Source: Altibacter sp. (GTDB lineage Bacteria > Bacteroidota > Bacteroidia > Flavobacteriales > Flavobacteriaceae). From it: a DNA stretch of 64,000 bases. The stretch is from contig NZ_JAIOHK010000031.1 of the NCBI RefSeq assembly GCF_019913785.1, positions 1-64,000 on the forward strand, written 5' to 3'. The translations under genes were made by a program, and so were the position numbers. Of the stretch, positions 1 through 9,161 are shown piece by piece (within the stretch, counting starts at the first letter, position 1; every line of letters starts with the position of its first letter). The notes beneath the pieces were generated by a model. It was not told the DNA's origin and did no database searches. It was given only the letters and a program-made list of their open reading frames with translations.

Positions 1-197
1 TATATACGATTAACCGAAAAGCTCTACCTCAAAAAAATCTCAAGAATTCTTATCTTAGTTTAGTTTCAATATAGATCACAAACGTTTCCATTTGTAATCC
101 ATACGCTGTCAATTTCAATATTCCAATGAACTTATTTCGTATTCTTTTCTCACCTTCACGAATCATGTTTTATAGTCACTCATCGTTTTAGCGGGTG

Positions 198-226
198 CAA
201 ATATACAACCTTTTTTTAACCTGCAA
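198..226 (-). promoter_or_regulatory. Bacteroidota-type promoter, minus strand, outward
   Basis: Read on the minus strand there is TTG, 18 bases, then TATATTTG, which fits the Bacteroidota sigma pattern TTG-N19-TAnnTTTG. It points left out of the window, so the gene it serves lies before base 1. It is the downstream member of a tandem pair with the promoter at 313-342. Confidence 0.5.
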
Positions 227-312
227 TAGTTTTTAAAAATTATTTCAAGAAAAATTTCAGATCGTTTTATTTACTGCTTTTTCAAAACCTTATTTGTCCT
301 CCAAAGCGGCTG

Positions 313-342
313 CAAAGATACGCTGGTTTTCCACTTCCACAA
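313..342 (-). promoter_or_regulatory. Bacteroidota-type promoter, minus strand, outward
   Basis: The minus strand reads TTG, exactly 19 bases, then TATCTTTG, a full match to the Bacteroidota consensus. No coding frame follows on the minus strand inside the window, so it presumably drives a gene to the left with a leader of over 300 bases, or a small RNA. Confidence 0.6.
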
Positions 343-464
343 GCTAAATCAATTCTTTTTTTGAAGTTATTTTCCTTCATTATACTAAGTCTTTGAAATG
401 CTCATACTTAACAATAAAAATAATGCTGTCATCTATTATACCTTTATATATATACTATTTTTTT

Positions 465-545
465 GCGCTAGGGATTGAGCGCATTTTGTATGAGCTCTCC
501 CAATGCTAAATTGGGAAGCGAGAAGCGAAAGCCCGCCGTCCAGTG
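465..545 (+). ncRNA. candidate Flavo-1-like structured RNA
   Basis: The stretch opens with GCGCTAGGGATTGAGCGCAT and closes with GAAGCGAAAGCCCGCC, with a hairpin (CCCAAT, loop, ATTGGG) between. This opening and closing pair matches, from memory, a noncoding element common between flavobacterial genes and described as the Flavo-1 RNA motif; that family name is recall, not a search result. It lies upstream of the thrS promoter, so it is not part of the thrS leader. No coding frame fits. Strand is assigned by that resemblance. Confidence 0.45.
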
Positions 546-595
546 CTGCCGTCCAAAATACCAATAAACTTGATGAATGTTACTGCAGCATTGGA
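539..595. other. long inverted repeat beside the RNA element
   Basis: An 11-base arm TCCAGTGCTGC at 539-549 pairs with GCAGCATTGGA at 585-595 (one G-T pair), leaving a 35-base loop. No T-run follows, so it does not look like a simple terminator. It abuts or extends the structured element at 465-545. Otherwise bases 1-641 show no coding signal: AT-rich DNA, two outward promoters and this structured block. Confidence 0.5.
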
Positions 596-641
596 GGGAG
601 CGCCCCTATTCAAAAAAGAAATATAATCCCCGCCTTCCATA

Positions 642-672
642 TTGTAAAACGCAGAAAGTCGTAGTATCTTTG
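642..672 (+). promoter_or_regulatory. thrS promoter
   Basis: TTG at 642-644, 20 bases, then TATCTTTG at 665-672, forty bases before the thrS ATG. This is a full Bacteroidota-type promoter and probably drives thrS-infC-rpmI-rplT. Confidence 0.75.
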
Positions 673-711
673 CACCTGCTTGCCGGAAATGGCAGTTCTA
701 AAAAATAATCT

Positions 712-2658
712 ATGATCTCGATTAGCTTACCAGATGGAAGTGTAAAGCAATTTGATGCCGGAGTCACACCTATGGATGTGGCAAAAAGCATTAGTGAAGG
801 CTTCGCAAGAAACGTGATTTCGGCTTCGTATAATTCGGAAACGGTGGAAACTTCAACGCCATTAACAACCGATGGCAGTCTGGTGTTGTATACCTGGAAT
901 AACGATGAGGGTAAAAAGGCGTTCTGGCATTCTTCTGCACATATCTTGGCACAGGCATTGGAGGAATTATTCCCGGGTATCAAATTAACCATTGGCCCGG
1001 CTATAGAAAATGGCTTTTATTACGATGTAGATTTTGGTGCTGAAATGATTTCTGAAAAAGACCTGCCAGCCATTGAAAAAAAGATGCTGGAAATTGCCCG
1101 AGGGAAATTCGAATTTTCCATGCGGGAGGCAACCAAAGCCGAAGCACTTGAGTACTATAAAAAGCAAGGAAACGAATACAAGGTTGAGCTTATTGAGAAT
1201 CTGGAAGATGGCACTATCACCTTTTGTGATCACGCTACTTTTACCGATCTCTGCCGGGGTGGACACATTCCGCATACCGGTATCGTCAAGGCAGTTAAAC
1301 TAATGAGTATTGCCGGAGCCTACTGGCGTGGTGATGAAAACAACAAACAGCTTACGCGTATTTATGGGATTAGTTTTCCGAAGCAAAAAGACTTGACCGA
1401 ATACCTGGAATTATTAGAAGAAGCCAAAAAAAGAGACCACAGAAAGTTGGGGAAAGAGTTAGAATTGTTTACCTTCTCTGCAAAAGTAGGACAGGGATTG
1501 CCATTATGGCTACCTAAAGGAGCTGCTTTACGGGAGCGACTTGAGTCTTTTCTGAAAAAAGCGCAAAAGAAAGCGGGTTACGAAATGGTCGTTTCACCGC
1601 ATATTGGTCAGAAGGAATTATATGTTACCTCGGGACATTTTGCCAAGTATGGGGAGGACAGTTTTCAGACTATAAAAACTCCGAACGAAGGTGAAGAGTT
1701 CATGTTAAAACCCATGAATTGTCCGCACCACTGTGAGATATACAAGAGTAAACCATGGTCGTATAAAGATTTGCCGAAACGATTTGCCGAATTTGGCACT
1801 GTTTATCGATACGAACAAAGTGGCGAATTACATGGGCTAACCCGAGTACGTGGCTTTACGCAGGACGATGCGCATTTGTTTTGTACGCCGGAGCAATTGG
1901 ATCAAGAGTTTATGAACGTGATCGATCTGGTTTTATATGTTTTTGGATCCTTAGGATTTGAAAACTTTACAGCGCAGGTCTCTTTGAGAGATCCCGAGAA
2001 ACCGGAAAAATATATTGGCAGTCTTGACAATTGGGAAAAGGCCGAAAATGCCATTATTAATGCAGCCAACGCCAAAGGCTTGAATTATACCATAGTTCCG
2101 GGTGAAGCAGCATTTTACGGTCCAAAATTGGACTTCATGGTAAAGGATGCACTGGGTAGAAGCTGGCAACTGGGTACCATACAGGTGGATTATAACCTTC
2201 CTGAGCGTTTTGAACTGGAATATAAAGGTAGTGATAACGAGATGCACCGTCCTATTATGATTCATCGGGCACCCTTCGGAAGTATGGAACGCTTTATTGC
2301 CATTTTACTGGAACATACCGGTGGTAATTTCCCCTTATGGTTAATGCCCGAACAGGTAGCTATCTTGTCATTGAGTGAAAAATATGAAAAATACGCTCAA
2401 AAAGTTTTAGATTTGCTTGAAAATGACGAAATTCGCGCCCTTGTAGACAATAGAAACGAGACTATTGGGAAGAAAATACGGGAGGCAGAAATGAACAAAC
2501 TACCGTATATGTTGATTGTAGGAGAACAGGAAGAAAAAGACGGAACGGTTTCGGTAAGGAAGCACAGTGAAGGAGATTTGGGTAGTATGACGGTGGAGGC
2601 CTTTTCGGAAATGATAAAAGAAGAAATAAAAAAGAACACTATAGAGTTCAACGTTTAA
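712..2658 (+). CDS. thrS: threonine--tRNA ligase
   Basis: Charges tRNA-Thr with threonine in the cytoplasm. At 648 residues it has the full class IIc layout: an N-terminal TGS domain (about 1-60), the editing domain with HSSAH and a later zinc-type cluster, the catalytic core with the zinc-binding [11 protein letters not shown] region, motif 2 ([13 protein letters not shown]) and motif 3 ([21 protein letters not shown]), and a C-terminal anticodon-binding domain (about 550-648). The ATG sits forty bases after a clear promoter. It heads the thrS-infC-rpmI-rplT block, an arrangement widely conserved in bacteria. Confidence 0.97.
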   Translation: MISISLPDGSVKQFDAGVTPMDVAKSISEGFARNVISASYNSETVETSTPLTTDGSLVLYTWNNDEGKKAFWHSSAHILAQALEELFPGIKLTIGPAIENGFYYDVDFGAEMISEKDLPAIEKKMLEIARGKFEFSMREATKAEALEYYKKQGNEYKVELIENLEDGTITFCDHATFTDLCRGGHIPHTGIVKAVKLMSIAGAYWRGDENNKQLTRIYGISFPKQKDLTEYLELLEEAKKRDHRKLGKELELFTFSAKVGQGLPLWLPKGAALRERLESFLKKAQKKAGYEMVVSPHIGQKELYVTSGHFAKYGEDSFQTIKTPNEGEEFMLKPMNCPHHCEIYKSKPWSYKDLPKRFAEFGTVYRYEQSGELHGLTRVRGFTQDDAHLFCTPEQLDQEFMNVIDLVLYVFGSLGFENFTAQVSLRDPEKPEKYIGSLDNWEKAENAIINAANAKGLNYTIVPGEAAFYGPKLDFMVKDALGRSWQLGTIQVDYNLPERFELEYKGSDNEMHRPIMIHRAPFGSMERFIAILLEHTGGNFPLWLMPEQVAILSLSEKYEKYAQKVLDLLENDEIRALVDNRNETIGKKIREAEMNKLPYMLIVGEQEEKDGTVSVRKHSEGDLGSMTVEAFSEMIKEEIKKNTIEFNV

Positions 2659-2674
2659 TTAAATATTTTTAGCC

Positions 2675-3229
2675 ATAGCAATACGAAGAAAAAGAAGTCG
2701 AGGCCCTGCGAGGGTGATTAAAGAAGATCAGCACAATATTAATAGAAAGATACGTGCAGAAGAAGTACGTCTTGTTGGAGATAATGTAGAAATTGGAGTA
2801 TATCCTCTTAAAAGAGCATTAGAAATCGCCGATGAGCAAGAACTGGATCTTGTAGAAATCTCTCCCAATGCGAACCCTCCGGTTTGTAAGGTTATGGATT
2901 ATAAAAAATTCGTCTACGAGCAAAAGAAGCGCGAAAAGGCGATGAAATCTAAAGCGACCAAGGTGATCATAAAGGAAATTAGGTTTGGTCCTAATACCGA
3001 TGATCACGACTATGAATTTAAAAAGAAACACGCCGAGAAATTTTTGAAAGATGGTGCCAAATTAAAGGCATACGTTTTCTTTAAAGGGCGTTCTATAATT
3101 TATAAAGACCAGGGCGAAATTTTATTGTTAAAATTAGCTCAGGAATTGGAAGACTACGGAAAGGTAGAACAAATGCCAAAATTAGAAGGAAAGCGAATGA
3201 TTATGTTCATCGCACCTAAGAAAAAATAA
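2675..3229 (+). CDS. infC: translation initiation factor IF-3, non-ATG start
   Basis: Binds the 30S subunit, prevents premature 50S joining and proofreads start codons. The N domain ([18 protein letters not shown]), linker and C domain (ending [17 protein letters not shown]) are complete. The ORF track begins at a GTG (2714), but the frame is open back to a TAA at 2660-2662, and the upstream codons read [17 protein letters not shown], a basic IF-3-like head. There is no ATG/GTG/TTG there, so I place the start at ATA 2675, by analogy with the AUU start of other infC genes through which IF-3 limits its own synthesis. GTG 2714 is the fallback. Confidence 0.93.
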   Translation: MAIRRKRSRGPARVIKEDQHNINRKIRAEEVRLVGDNVEIGVYPLKRALEIADEQELDLVEISPNANPPVCKVMDYKKFVYEQKKREKAMKSKATKVIIKEIRFGPNTDDHDYEFKKKHAEKFLKDGAKLKAYVFFKGRSIIYKDQGEILLLKLAQELEDYGKVEQMPKLEGKRMIMFIAPKKK

Positions 3230-3317
3230 TGCTTCGACTACGCTCAGCAAGCTAGAGCAATATGTGTTGAAGAGAAAGATAATAAGAAAGCGAAGTAATA
3301 AATAAAAAGTAGGAAAC

Positions 3318-3515
3318 ATGCCGAAACAAAAAACAAAATCCAGTGCCAAGAAGCGTTTTAAGCTAACGGGAACGGGTAAAATCAAAAGAAAGCATGCGTT
3401 TAAAAGTCACATCTTAACAAAGAAGTCTAAAAAACGTAAGCTTGCATTGACTCATGATACTTTGGTACATGCAGCCGATGAGAGTAATGTTAAACAAATG
3501 CTTCGATTGAAGTAA
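3318..3515 (+). CDS. rpmI: 50S ribosomal protein L35
   Basis: Small basic ribosomal protein of the large subunit, 65 residues, the usual length. The sequence is recognisable by [18 protein letters not shown] at the start and the [13 protein letters not shown] stretch. It lies between infC (88 bases upstream) and rplT in the conserved infC-rpmI-rplT order and should be co-transcribed with them. Confidence 0.97.
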   Translation: MPKQKTKSSAKKRFKLTGTGKIKRKHAFKSHILTKKSKKRKLALTHDTLVHAADESNVKQMLRLK

Positions 3516-3590
3516 GGGTTTAACCGGTTAAAACAAATTAATAACCCTGGAGTATGGCAAAATCTTTAAATAACTACGAAAGTAGCCTGA
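3516..3590 (+). promoter_or_regulatory. structured rpmI-rplT intergenic leader
   Basis: The 123-base gap before rplT contains a perfect palindrome TTTAACCGGTTAAA (3519-3532) and a GNRA-capped hairpin CTAC-GAAA-GTAG (3574-3585). L20 is known in other phyla to repress its own operon by binding an mRNA structure that mimics its 23S site; whether this leader does the same is inference from position and structure only. Confidence 0.35.
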
Positions 3591-3638
3591 GATTTTAAAA
3601 GTGTTGAAAGACCGCCTGCTACAAAAAACAAGTAAATT

Positions 3639-3983
3639 ATGCCAAGATCAGTAAATTCAGTTGCTTCAAGAGCCAGAAGAAAAAAGGTGATGAAGCAGGC
3701 CAAAGGTTACTTTGGAAGACGTAAAAATGTATGGACCGTTGCTAAGAACGCAGTGGAAAAAGCAATGTCGTATTCGTACAGAGACCGTCGCACAAAAAAG
3801 AGAAACTTTAGATCCTTATGGATTACCCGTATCAATGCGGGTGCACGCCAGCATGGAATGTCTTATTCTCAGTTTATGGGGAAACTAAAGGCTAATGATA
3901 TCGAATTGAACCGTAAGGTCCTTGCCGATTTAGCCATGAACCACCCGGAAGCTTTTGAAGCTATCGTAAACAAAGTAAAATAA
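3639..3983 (+). CDS. rplT: 50S ribosomal protein L20
   Basis: Early-assembly 23S-binding protein of the large subunit, 114 residues, normal length. The family start [16 protein letters not shown] and the internal [10 protein letters not shown] and [14 protein letters not shown] motifs are present. Last gene of the thrS-infC-rpmI-rplT block, closed by a strong terminator 28 bases downstream. Confidence 0.98.
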   Translation: MPRSVNSVASRARRKKVMKQAKGYFGRRKNVWTVAKNAVEKAMSYSYRDRRTKKRNFRSLWITRINAGARQHGMSYSQFMGKLKANDIELNRKVLADLAMNHPEAFEAIVNKVK

Positions 3984-4010
3984 GATAATACTAACAAATT
4001 ATTTCGCTTA

Positions 4011-4041
4011 AAAACCCGCTCAAATCGAGCGGGTTTTTTTT
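4011..4041 (+). terminator. rho-independent terminator after rplT
   Basis: A 9-bp stem AACCCGCTC / GAGCGGGTT with a 5-base loop is followed by a run of eight T. It closes the thrS-rplT unit. Confidence 0.9.
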
Positions 4042-4115
4042 ATGCACACCAGTCAAGACATTGGTACAACGATACTATACGACAAAGTTTGTGTATCTTA
4101 GTTAAAATCTTTACG

Positions 4116-5066
4116 ATGAAACCTACCATCGTTTATATAGCTTGTTTTGTGTTTCTCCTTGGAAGTCCGCTACTGGCCCAAAAAGGAACAGGAAAGATGT
4201 ATCGCATCGATCGGTACGAATCCATATACCTTCCCTTGGGTAAAATATCCTTTGCCGATACCATTATTCAATTTCGCTTAGGTGATCCAGGTCCGTTGGA
4301 AAAATATACCGATAGTCAGCAATGCCTACATGAACCTAATTATACCTATTATAAAAACCCCGACTTTTTGTCCTTGGGTTGTGGCGGAACCGTTACGGTT
4401 GGTTTTACCGATAATGGTTTTATGAACCTTCCCGGTAAAGATATTTATATTTTTGAAGTAGGACCATCGCGCGAAGCGGCCAAAGTAGAAATATCACAAG
4501 ACGGAATCGAATGGATATACGGCGGAAAGATATCCGGTGGAAAATCAAGCATCGACCTGAGCGATGCAAATGTTCCTGCTGAAGTTGTATATTATTATTT
4601 ACGTGTGACCGACCTGAAAGAGGTATGTAAAAGCAAGAGTGCGGGAGCCGATATCGATGCTATCGGCGCTATTAACAGTGTGATAAAACTAACCATCAAT
4701 GCCGACGTGCTTTTCGATGTGGCCGAATTCAAACTGAAAGAATCGGCTTTTAAAACGTTGGACTCGCTCAGTAAGACCATTCAACAAGTGGATAAAGCGA
4801 CTATTTTGATAGAAGGTCATACCGATGATGATGGCTCTGATGAATATAATTTAAATCTTTCGGAAAGCAGGTGTTACAGTGTGGTAGACAGAATCCGCGC
4901 TTTGTTGGGTTATGAAGCGCTATATGATTATGAAATCAAACCCTATGGTGAAAGTAGGCCCAGAGTTCCAAATGACACTCCGGAAAACAAACAAATTAAT
5001 CGGCGGGTTGAAATTACTGTATTGCCTCCAAAAGATTATTTTGAAGGATTACAAAAAAAGAATTAG
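4116..5066 (+). CDS. OmpA-family outer-membrane protein
   Basis: Probably an exported peptidoglycan-anchoring protein. The N-terminus MKPTIVYIACFVFLLGSPLLAQ is a signal peptide; I start at ATG 4116 because the track's TTG (4089) would bury it. The middle (about 30-200) is a beta-rich domain of unknown role with GKDIYIFEVG and a GADIDAIGA loop. The C-terminal 100 residues are an OmpA peptidoglycan-binding domain with ILIEGHTDDDG and LNLSESRCYSVVDRI. The stop overlaps the stop of the convergent gene. No partner identifies the function of the middle domain. Confidence 0.85.
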   Translation: MKPTIVYIACFVFLLGSPLLAQKGTGKMYRIDRYESIYLPLGKISFADTIIQFRLGDPGPLEKYTDSQQCLHEPNYTYYKNPDFLSLGCGGTVTVGFTDNGFMNLPGKDIYIFEVGPSREAAKVEISQDGIEWIYGGKISGGKSSIDLSDANVPAEVVYYYLRVTDLKEVCKSKSAGADIDAIGAINSVIKLTINADVLFDVAEFKLKESAFKTLDSLSKTIQQVDKATILIEGHTDDDGSDEYNLNLSESRCYSVVDRIRALLGYEALYDYEIKPYGESRPRVPNDTPENKQINRRVEITVLPPKDYFEGLQKKN

Positions 5067-6322
5067 GTCTTTTGCTTTTTTTTCTTCGCAGCGGGGAATA
5101 ACACATTGTTTAATATAAGTCGGTAGCCGGGAGAAGTGGGGTGTAAGGCCAATTCGGTTTTGGCATCTCCTACTCTGTGCTGATAGTCTTCGGGGTCATG
5201 CCCTCCGTAAAACGTAAAGAATCCCTTCCCCTTAATTCCGTGGATATATCGAGCTTCCCCATTCGATTTATTTTCACCCATGACCAATACGTTCGATTTT
5301 ACCTGATCGCGATCATACGAAGTAGTTTGCCCCATAAATCCTTTAACGAGCGCTGTGTGATTTTGTACCAACATACAAGGAATGGGATCCCATTTGGCCG
5401 AATAATCCATCAACGAAAAATAATCAGTTTCCTTTGGAATACGCCGCTTGGTTGTCATGTCTATGGATGAAAATTCGTACTCCATCGGATTTCTTTCCAA
5501 AATAAAATTCTTAAAAGCAAAAGTTCGACTATAGTCAATTTTACTCTGGTAGCCTGGTTCACTTGGATCACCGTCGAACATGGGTTCGCAAATATCAACT
5601 CCTTCTGCTGCGAGGGCTATATCAAAACTATCGGTAGCACTACACATCGCAAACATAAATCCTCCGCCTATTACATAATCCCGTATTTTAAGGGCTACAT
5701 CTCTTTTTGCTTCGGAAACTTTTGCGTAGCCCATTTTTGAAGCAAGTGCTTCGGCATTCTTCTTCTCTTCAATATACCAAGGCGCAAAGCGGTATGCCCG
5801 ATAGAATTTTCCGTATTGTCCCGTAAAATCTTCATGGTGTAAGTGCAGCCAATCGTATAGTAATAATTGGTCTTCCATTACTTCTTCATCATAGACTATA
5901 TCATAAGGGATTTCGGCATAGGTAAGTACCATGGTAACGGCATCGTCCCAGGGTTGATTCCCTTTTGGAGAATACACAGCAATTCTAGGTGCTTTTTCCA
6001 ATGAAACCGCCTCCATATTTTGCGAAGGGCTACTAATTTCAGCTAGAATTTGTGCTGTTTTTGCATCGGAAAGGACTTCGAAGGAGACTCCGCGAATTTG
6101 GCATTCCTTACGAATATCTTCAGCATCGGGTAAAAGAAACGATCCACCCCTATAATTTAGCAACCACTGTACCTTTACCTGTCGCTCTAGCGTCCAATAG
6201 GTGATGCCATAGGCCTTTAAATGTTCTTTCTGACCTTCGGCATCCATAGGGATTAAAATATAGGAAGCGGAGGCTTGCATAGAGAAACACAGGACAAAAA
6301 CAAGTAATATGATTTTATTCAT
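5063..6322 (-). CDS. conserved exported protein with amidotransferase-like core
   Basis: A 419-residue protein with a signal peptide (MNKIILLVFVLCFSMQASAS). Relatives in flavobacteria are often labelled asparagine synthetase B, but I see neither the N-terminal nucleophile Cys2 of the glutaminase domain nor an ATP-pyrophosphatase motif. What is visible is YILIPMDAEGQKEHLKAYG early on, HLHHEDFTGQYGKF (about 160-173) and GGGFMFAMCSATDS (about 219-232), which resembles the nucleophile elbow of class I glutamine-amidotransferase-like folds. Function unknown; acting on an envelope substrate is plausible because it is exported. Its stop overlaps the OmpA gene's stop. Confidence 0.7.
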   Translation of the reverse strand: MNKIILLVFVLCFSMQASASYILIPMDAEGQKEHLKAYGITYWTLERQVKVQWLLNYRGGSFLLPDAEDIRKECQIRGVSFEVLSDAKTAQILAEISSPSQNMEAVSLEKAPRIAVYSPKGNQPWDDAVTMVLTYAEIPYDIVYDEEVMEDQLLLYDWLHLHHEDFTGQYGKFYRAYRFAPWYIEEKKNAEALASKMGYAKVSEAKRDVALKIRDYVIGGGFMFAMCSATDSFDIALAAEGVDICEPMFDGDPSEPGYQSKIDYSRTFAFKNFILERNPMEYEFSSIDMTTKRRIPKETDYFSLMDYSAKWDPIPCMLVQNHTALVKGFMGQTTSYDRDQVKSNVLVMGENKSNGEARYIHGIKGKGFFTFYGGHDPEDYQHRVGDAKTELALHPTSPGYRLILNNVLFPAAKKKKQKT

Positions 6323-6342
6323 TTTATAAATATAACTATTTC

Positions 6343-6368
6343 AAAAAGATTCCTGCCGTTGCAGGAAT
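6343..6368 (-). terminator. terminator after dnaB
   Basis: On the minus strand ATTCCTGC-AACG-GCAGGAAT is followed by CTTTTT. It lies 63 bases past the dnaB stop and ahead of the start of the next minus-strand gene. Confidence 0.75.
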
Positions 6369-6430
6369 ACTATAACGGCAAATTTTAAGCCACATTTGAA
6401 TTGTATTTTTTTTAACGGAAACTTGTGTTT

Positions 6431-7987
6431 TTAGAAGGGTACATCGTCATCACCATCGGCAGATGATAAATCATCGTTCATAGTACTACCGAAGGCTTCC
6501 CCCGGAGAGGGTAAATGACTTGTCTTAAAGGTATCATCATTAGCTGCATCGTTCATACGTGAGTGGATCTCGGTTGGGAAATCGAAGGTTTCTAGGTTTT
6601 CAAATCTTCCTAAATGGCCCACAAATTTCAACTTTATTTCGTCCAATCCACCATTACGGTGTTTGGCAACAATAAATTCGGCTTGACCCGCAGTAGGTGT
6701 TCGCTCTTCATCATCCCATTCATCAATCTTATAATATTCGGGACGGTAAATAAACGAAACTATATCGGCATCCTGCTCGATGGCGCCCGATTCCCGAAGG
6801 TCGGACAATAAGGGGCGTTTGCTGCCACCACGAGTTTCTACCGCACGGGATAACTGCGACAAAGCGATCACAGGGACATTCAACTCCTTTGCCAAGGCTT
6901 TTAAGTTTCGTGAAATAGTCGATATTTCTTGCTCACGGTTACCACCTTTCTGACTACTACCCGCCGTCATTAATTGGAGGTAATCGATCATAATGAGTTT
7001 GATTCCGTGTTGCGATGACAATCTACGTGCTTTCGCTCGAAGATCGAAAATAGATAATGAGGGTGTATCATCAATAAAAAGCGGAGCCTTTTCCAAGCCC
7101 TTCACTTTTACATTGAGCTGTTCCCATTCGTGTTTCTCTAGGTTTCCGGTACGCAGCTTTTCTGAATTTAAACCGGTTTCCGAAGAAATCAAACGCGTGA
7201 TTAATTGTACAGAAGACATTTCTAAGGAGAAGAATGCCACCGGAATATTATGTTCAACCGCAATATTACGTGCCATTGAGAGCGTTAATGCCGTTTTACC
7301 CATACCGGGACGAGCCGCAATAATAATCAAATCACTCGGCTGCCATCCTGAAGTTAATTTATCGACTTTGGTAAATCCTGATGGAATTCCAGAAAGACCT
7401 TCTTTATTGGCAATTTCTTCAATTCGCTTTTTGGCTTGAATTACTAAACTTTGTGCTGTTTCGGAAGAGCGCTTAATATTTCCTTGAGTAATATCGTATA
7501 ATTTCGATTCGGCATTGTCGAGCAGGTCAAAAACGTCGGTAGTTTCATCGTAGGAGTCTTCAATAATTTCATTTGAAATCTTAATTAGACTTCGTTGAAT
7601 GTATTTTTGAAGAATGATACGGGCGTGGAATTCAATATGTGCCGAAGAAGACACTTTTTGAGTTAATTGAACCAGGTAATATTCGCCTCCAACCCTATCG
7701 AGCTTTAGCTCCTTCTTTAATTGGGAAGAAACAGTTAATAAGTCGACCGGTTCGCTATTTTCGAATAAGGTATGTATGGCTTCAAAAATATGTTGGTGGG
7801 CTTCTTTGTAGAAGACTTCGGCGTGAAGAATATCGATAACCTCATCTACCCCTTTTTTATCAATCATCATTGCCCCTAACACAACTTCTTCTAAATCAGT
7901 AGCTTGCGGGGGTAATTTTCCCTTTTCAAGCGAAATCACTTGGGAAGTGCGCGCAGAATATGAAGTGTGAGGTTTCAATTTTTCCAT
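6431..7987 (-). CDS. dnaB: replicative DNA helicase DnaB
   Basis: Hexameric 5'-3' helicase that unwinds DNA at the fork and recruits primase. The 518 residues hold the N-terminal DnaB domain (about 25-130, PPQATDLEEVVLGAMM) and the RecA-like C-terminal motor: Walker A ARPGMGKTALT, IDYLQLM, the QLSRAVE segment and LSDLRESGAIEQDAD. No intein interrupts the motor. The acidic tail ending GDDDVPF is typical of the phylum and resembles an SSB-type tail. It is a single-gene unit with its own terminator. Confidence 0.97.
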   Translation of the reverse strand: MEKLKPHTSYSARTSQVISLEKGKLPPQATDLEEVVLGAMMIDKKGVDEVIDILHAEVFYKEAHQHIFEAIHTLFENSEPVDLLTVSSQLKKELKLDRVGGEYYLVQLTQKVSSSAHIEFHARIILQKYIQRSLIKISNEIIEDSYDETTDVFDLLDNAESKLYDITQGNIKRSSETAQSLVIQAKKRIEEIANKEGLSGIPSGFTKVDKLTSGWQPSDLIIIAARPGMGKTALTLSMARNIAVEHNIPVAFFSLEMSSVQLITRLISSETGLNSEKLRTGNLEKHEWEQLNVKVKGLEKAPLFIDDTPSLSIFDLRAKARRLSSQHGIKLIMIDYLQLMTAGSSQKGGNREQEISTISRNLKALAKELNVPVIALSQLSRAVETRGGSKRPLLSDLRESGAIEQDADIVSFIYRPEYYKIDEWDDEERTPTAGQAEFIVAKHRNGGLDEIKLKFVGHLGRFENLETFDFPTEIHSRMNDAANDDTFKTSHLPSPGEAFGSTMNDDLSSADGDDDVPF

Positions 7988-8101
7988 TAGGCGAATGTAA
8001 AGAAAATGTTATGAGGAGCGACACTAAATAATAATTCGATGTTCACCGGTCATTAACATTTGAGCTGTTGACAACTTAATATTTTTGTTAATAAGGTACA
8101 A

Positions 8102-8131
8102 AAAAATCTGAAGCGAACACCTCAGATTTTT
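8102..8131 (-). terminator. terminator after accA
   Basis: A 10-bp inverted repeat AAAAATCTGA / TCAGATTTTT with a 10-base loop, giving a T-run on the minus strand, 22 bases past the accA stop. The symmetric flanks mean it could also stop plus-strand transcription. Confidence 0.75.
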
Positions 8132-8153
8132 GAAAGGGTTGGTATTGCTGAAA

Positions 8154-9107
8154 TTAGGATTTATAAACACCCATTTTCGAATATTTATCCATGCGTTTAT
8201 CGACCAAATCTTTTGGTGATAAGTCTTTTAATTCGGCATATACTTTAGCGATCGCTTTAGCGACCGTGATATAGGTTTTTTCTCTATCACTGTGTGCACC
8301 TCCAAGGGGTTCTTTAACGATCTCATCAATTAATGTCAGCTTTTTCATATCGGTAGCGGTAAGTTTTAACGCTTCTGCTGCTTGCTCTTTAAATTCCCAG
8401 CTTCTCCAAAGAATAGAAGAACAACTTTCCGGAGAAATCACCGAATACCACGTATTCTCTAACATCAATACGCGATCTCCTACTCCTATTCCCAAGGCAC
8501 CTCCACTGGCACCTTCTCCAATGATTACAACAATAATAGGGACTTTCAAGCGGGTCATTTCCAAAATGTTTCGGGCAATCGCCTCCCCTTGTCCGCGTTC
8601 TTCAGCTTCTAAGCCAGGAAAAGCACCCGGAGTATCGATCAGGGTAACAACAGGAACTCCAAATTTTTCGGCCGATTTCATAAGGCGAAGCGCTTTGCGA
8701 TATCCTTCGGGATTTGCCATTCCAAAATTTCGGTATTGACGTGTCTTTGTATTGTACCCTTTTTGTTGTCCAATAAACATATAACTTTGATCACCAATTT
8801 TTCCGAGGCCACCAACCATAGCTTTATCATCCTTAAAATTTCGGTCTCCGTGTAGCTCTAAAAAGGAATCCCCACAGATGGCCTTGATATAGTCCATGGT
8901 ATAGGGACGGTTGGGATGACGAGACAGCTGAACGCGCTGCCAAGGACTCAAATTCTTATAAATATCCTTTTTGGTTTCGGCGAGCTTTTTTTCAATCTGC
9001 TTACAGGTGTTTGATACATCTACATCACTCTCTTCTCCAATCTGGCAGGCTTTTTCGTATTGCTCCTGAAGTTCTTTAATAGGTAATTCAAAATCAAGAT
9101 ATTCCAT
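8154..9107 (-). CDS. accA: acetyl-CoA carboxylase carboxyltransferase subunit alpha
   Basis: With AccD it transfers the carboxyl group from biotin to acetyl-CoA to form malonyl-CoA, the first committed step of fatty-acid synthesis. At 317 residues it is the standard length, with an N-terminal helix ([20 protein letters not shown]) and the crotonase-like core: [33 protein letters not shown] and [10 protein letters not shown]. It has its own -7 box (9143-9150) and terminator, so it is probably a separate unit from the EamA gene upstream. Confidence 0.97.
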   Translation of the reverse strand: MEYLDFELPIKELQEQYEKACQIGEESDVDVSNTCKQIEKKLAETKKDIYKNLSPWQRVQLSRHPNRPYTMDYIKAICGDSFLELHGDRNFKDDKAMVGGLGKIGDQSYMFIGQQKGYNTKTRQYRNFGMANPEGYRKALRLMKSAEKFGVPVVTLIDTPGAFPGLEAEERGQGEAIARNILEMTRLKVPIIVVIIGEGASGGALGIGVGDRVLMLENTWYSVISPESCSSILWRSWEFKEQAAEALKLTATDMKKLTLIDEIVKEPLGGAHSDREKTYITVAKAIAKVYAELKDLSPKDLVDKRMDKYSKMGVYKS

Positions 9108-9142
9108 AGGGATCTCTTTGAAAGTTTTTTTGGTCTAGCTCA

Positions 9143-9150
9143 CAAAGATA
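9143..9150 (-). promoter_or_regulatory. accA -7 box
   Basis: The minus strand carries TATCTTTG 36 bases before the accA start. No clear TTG is present at -33, so this is a half-supported promoter. Confidence 0.5.
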
Positions 9151-9161
9151 AAACTTTGTTT

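Noticed and set aside
6431-7987. Intein in dnaB
   Set aside because: dnaB is a common intein site, but the 518-residue frame is of normal length and the Walker A region is uninterrupted.
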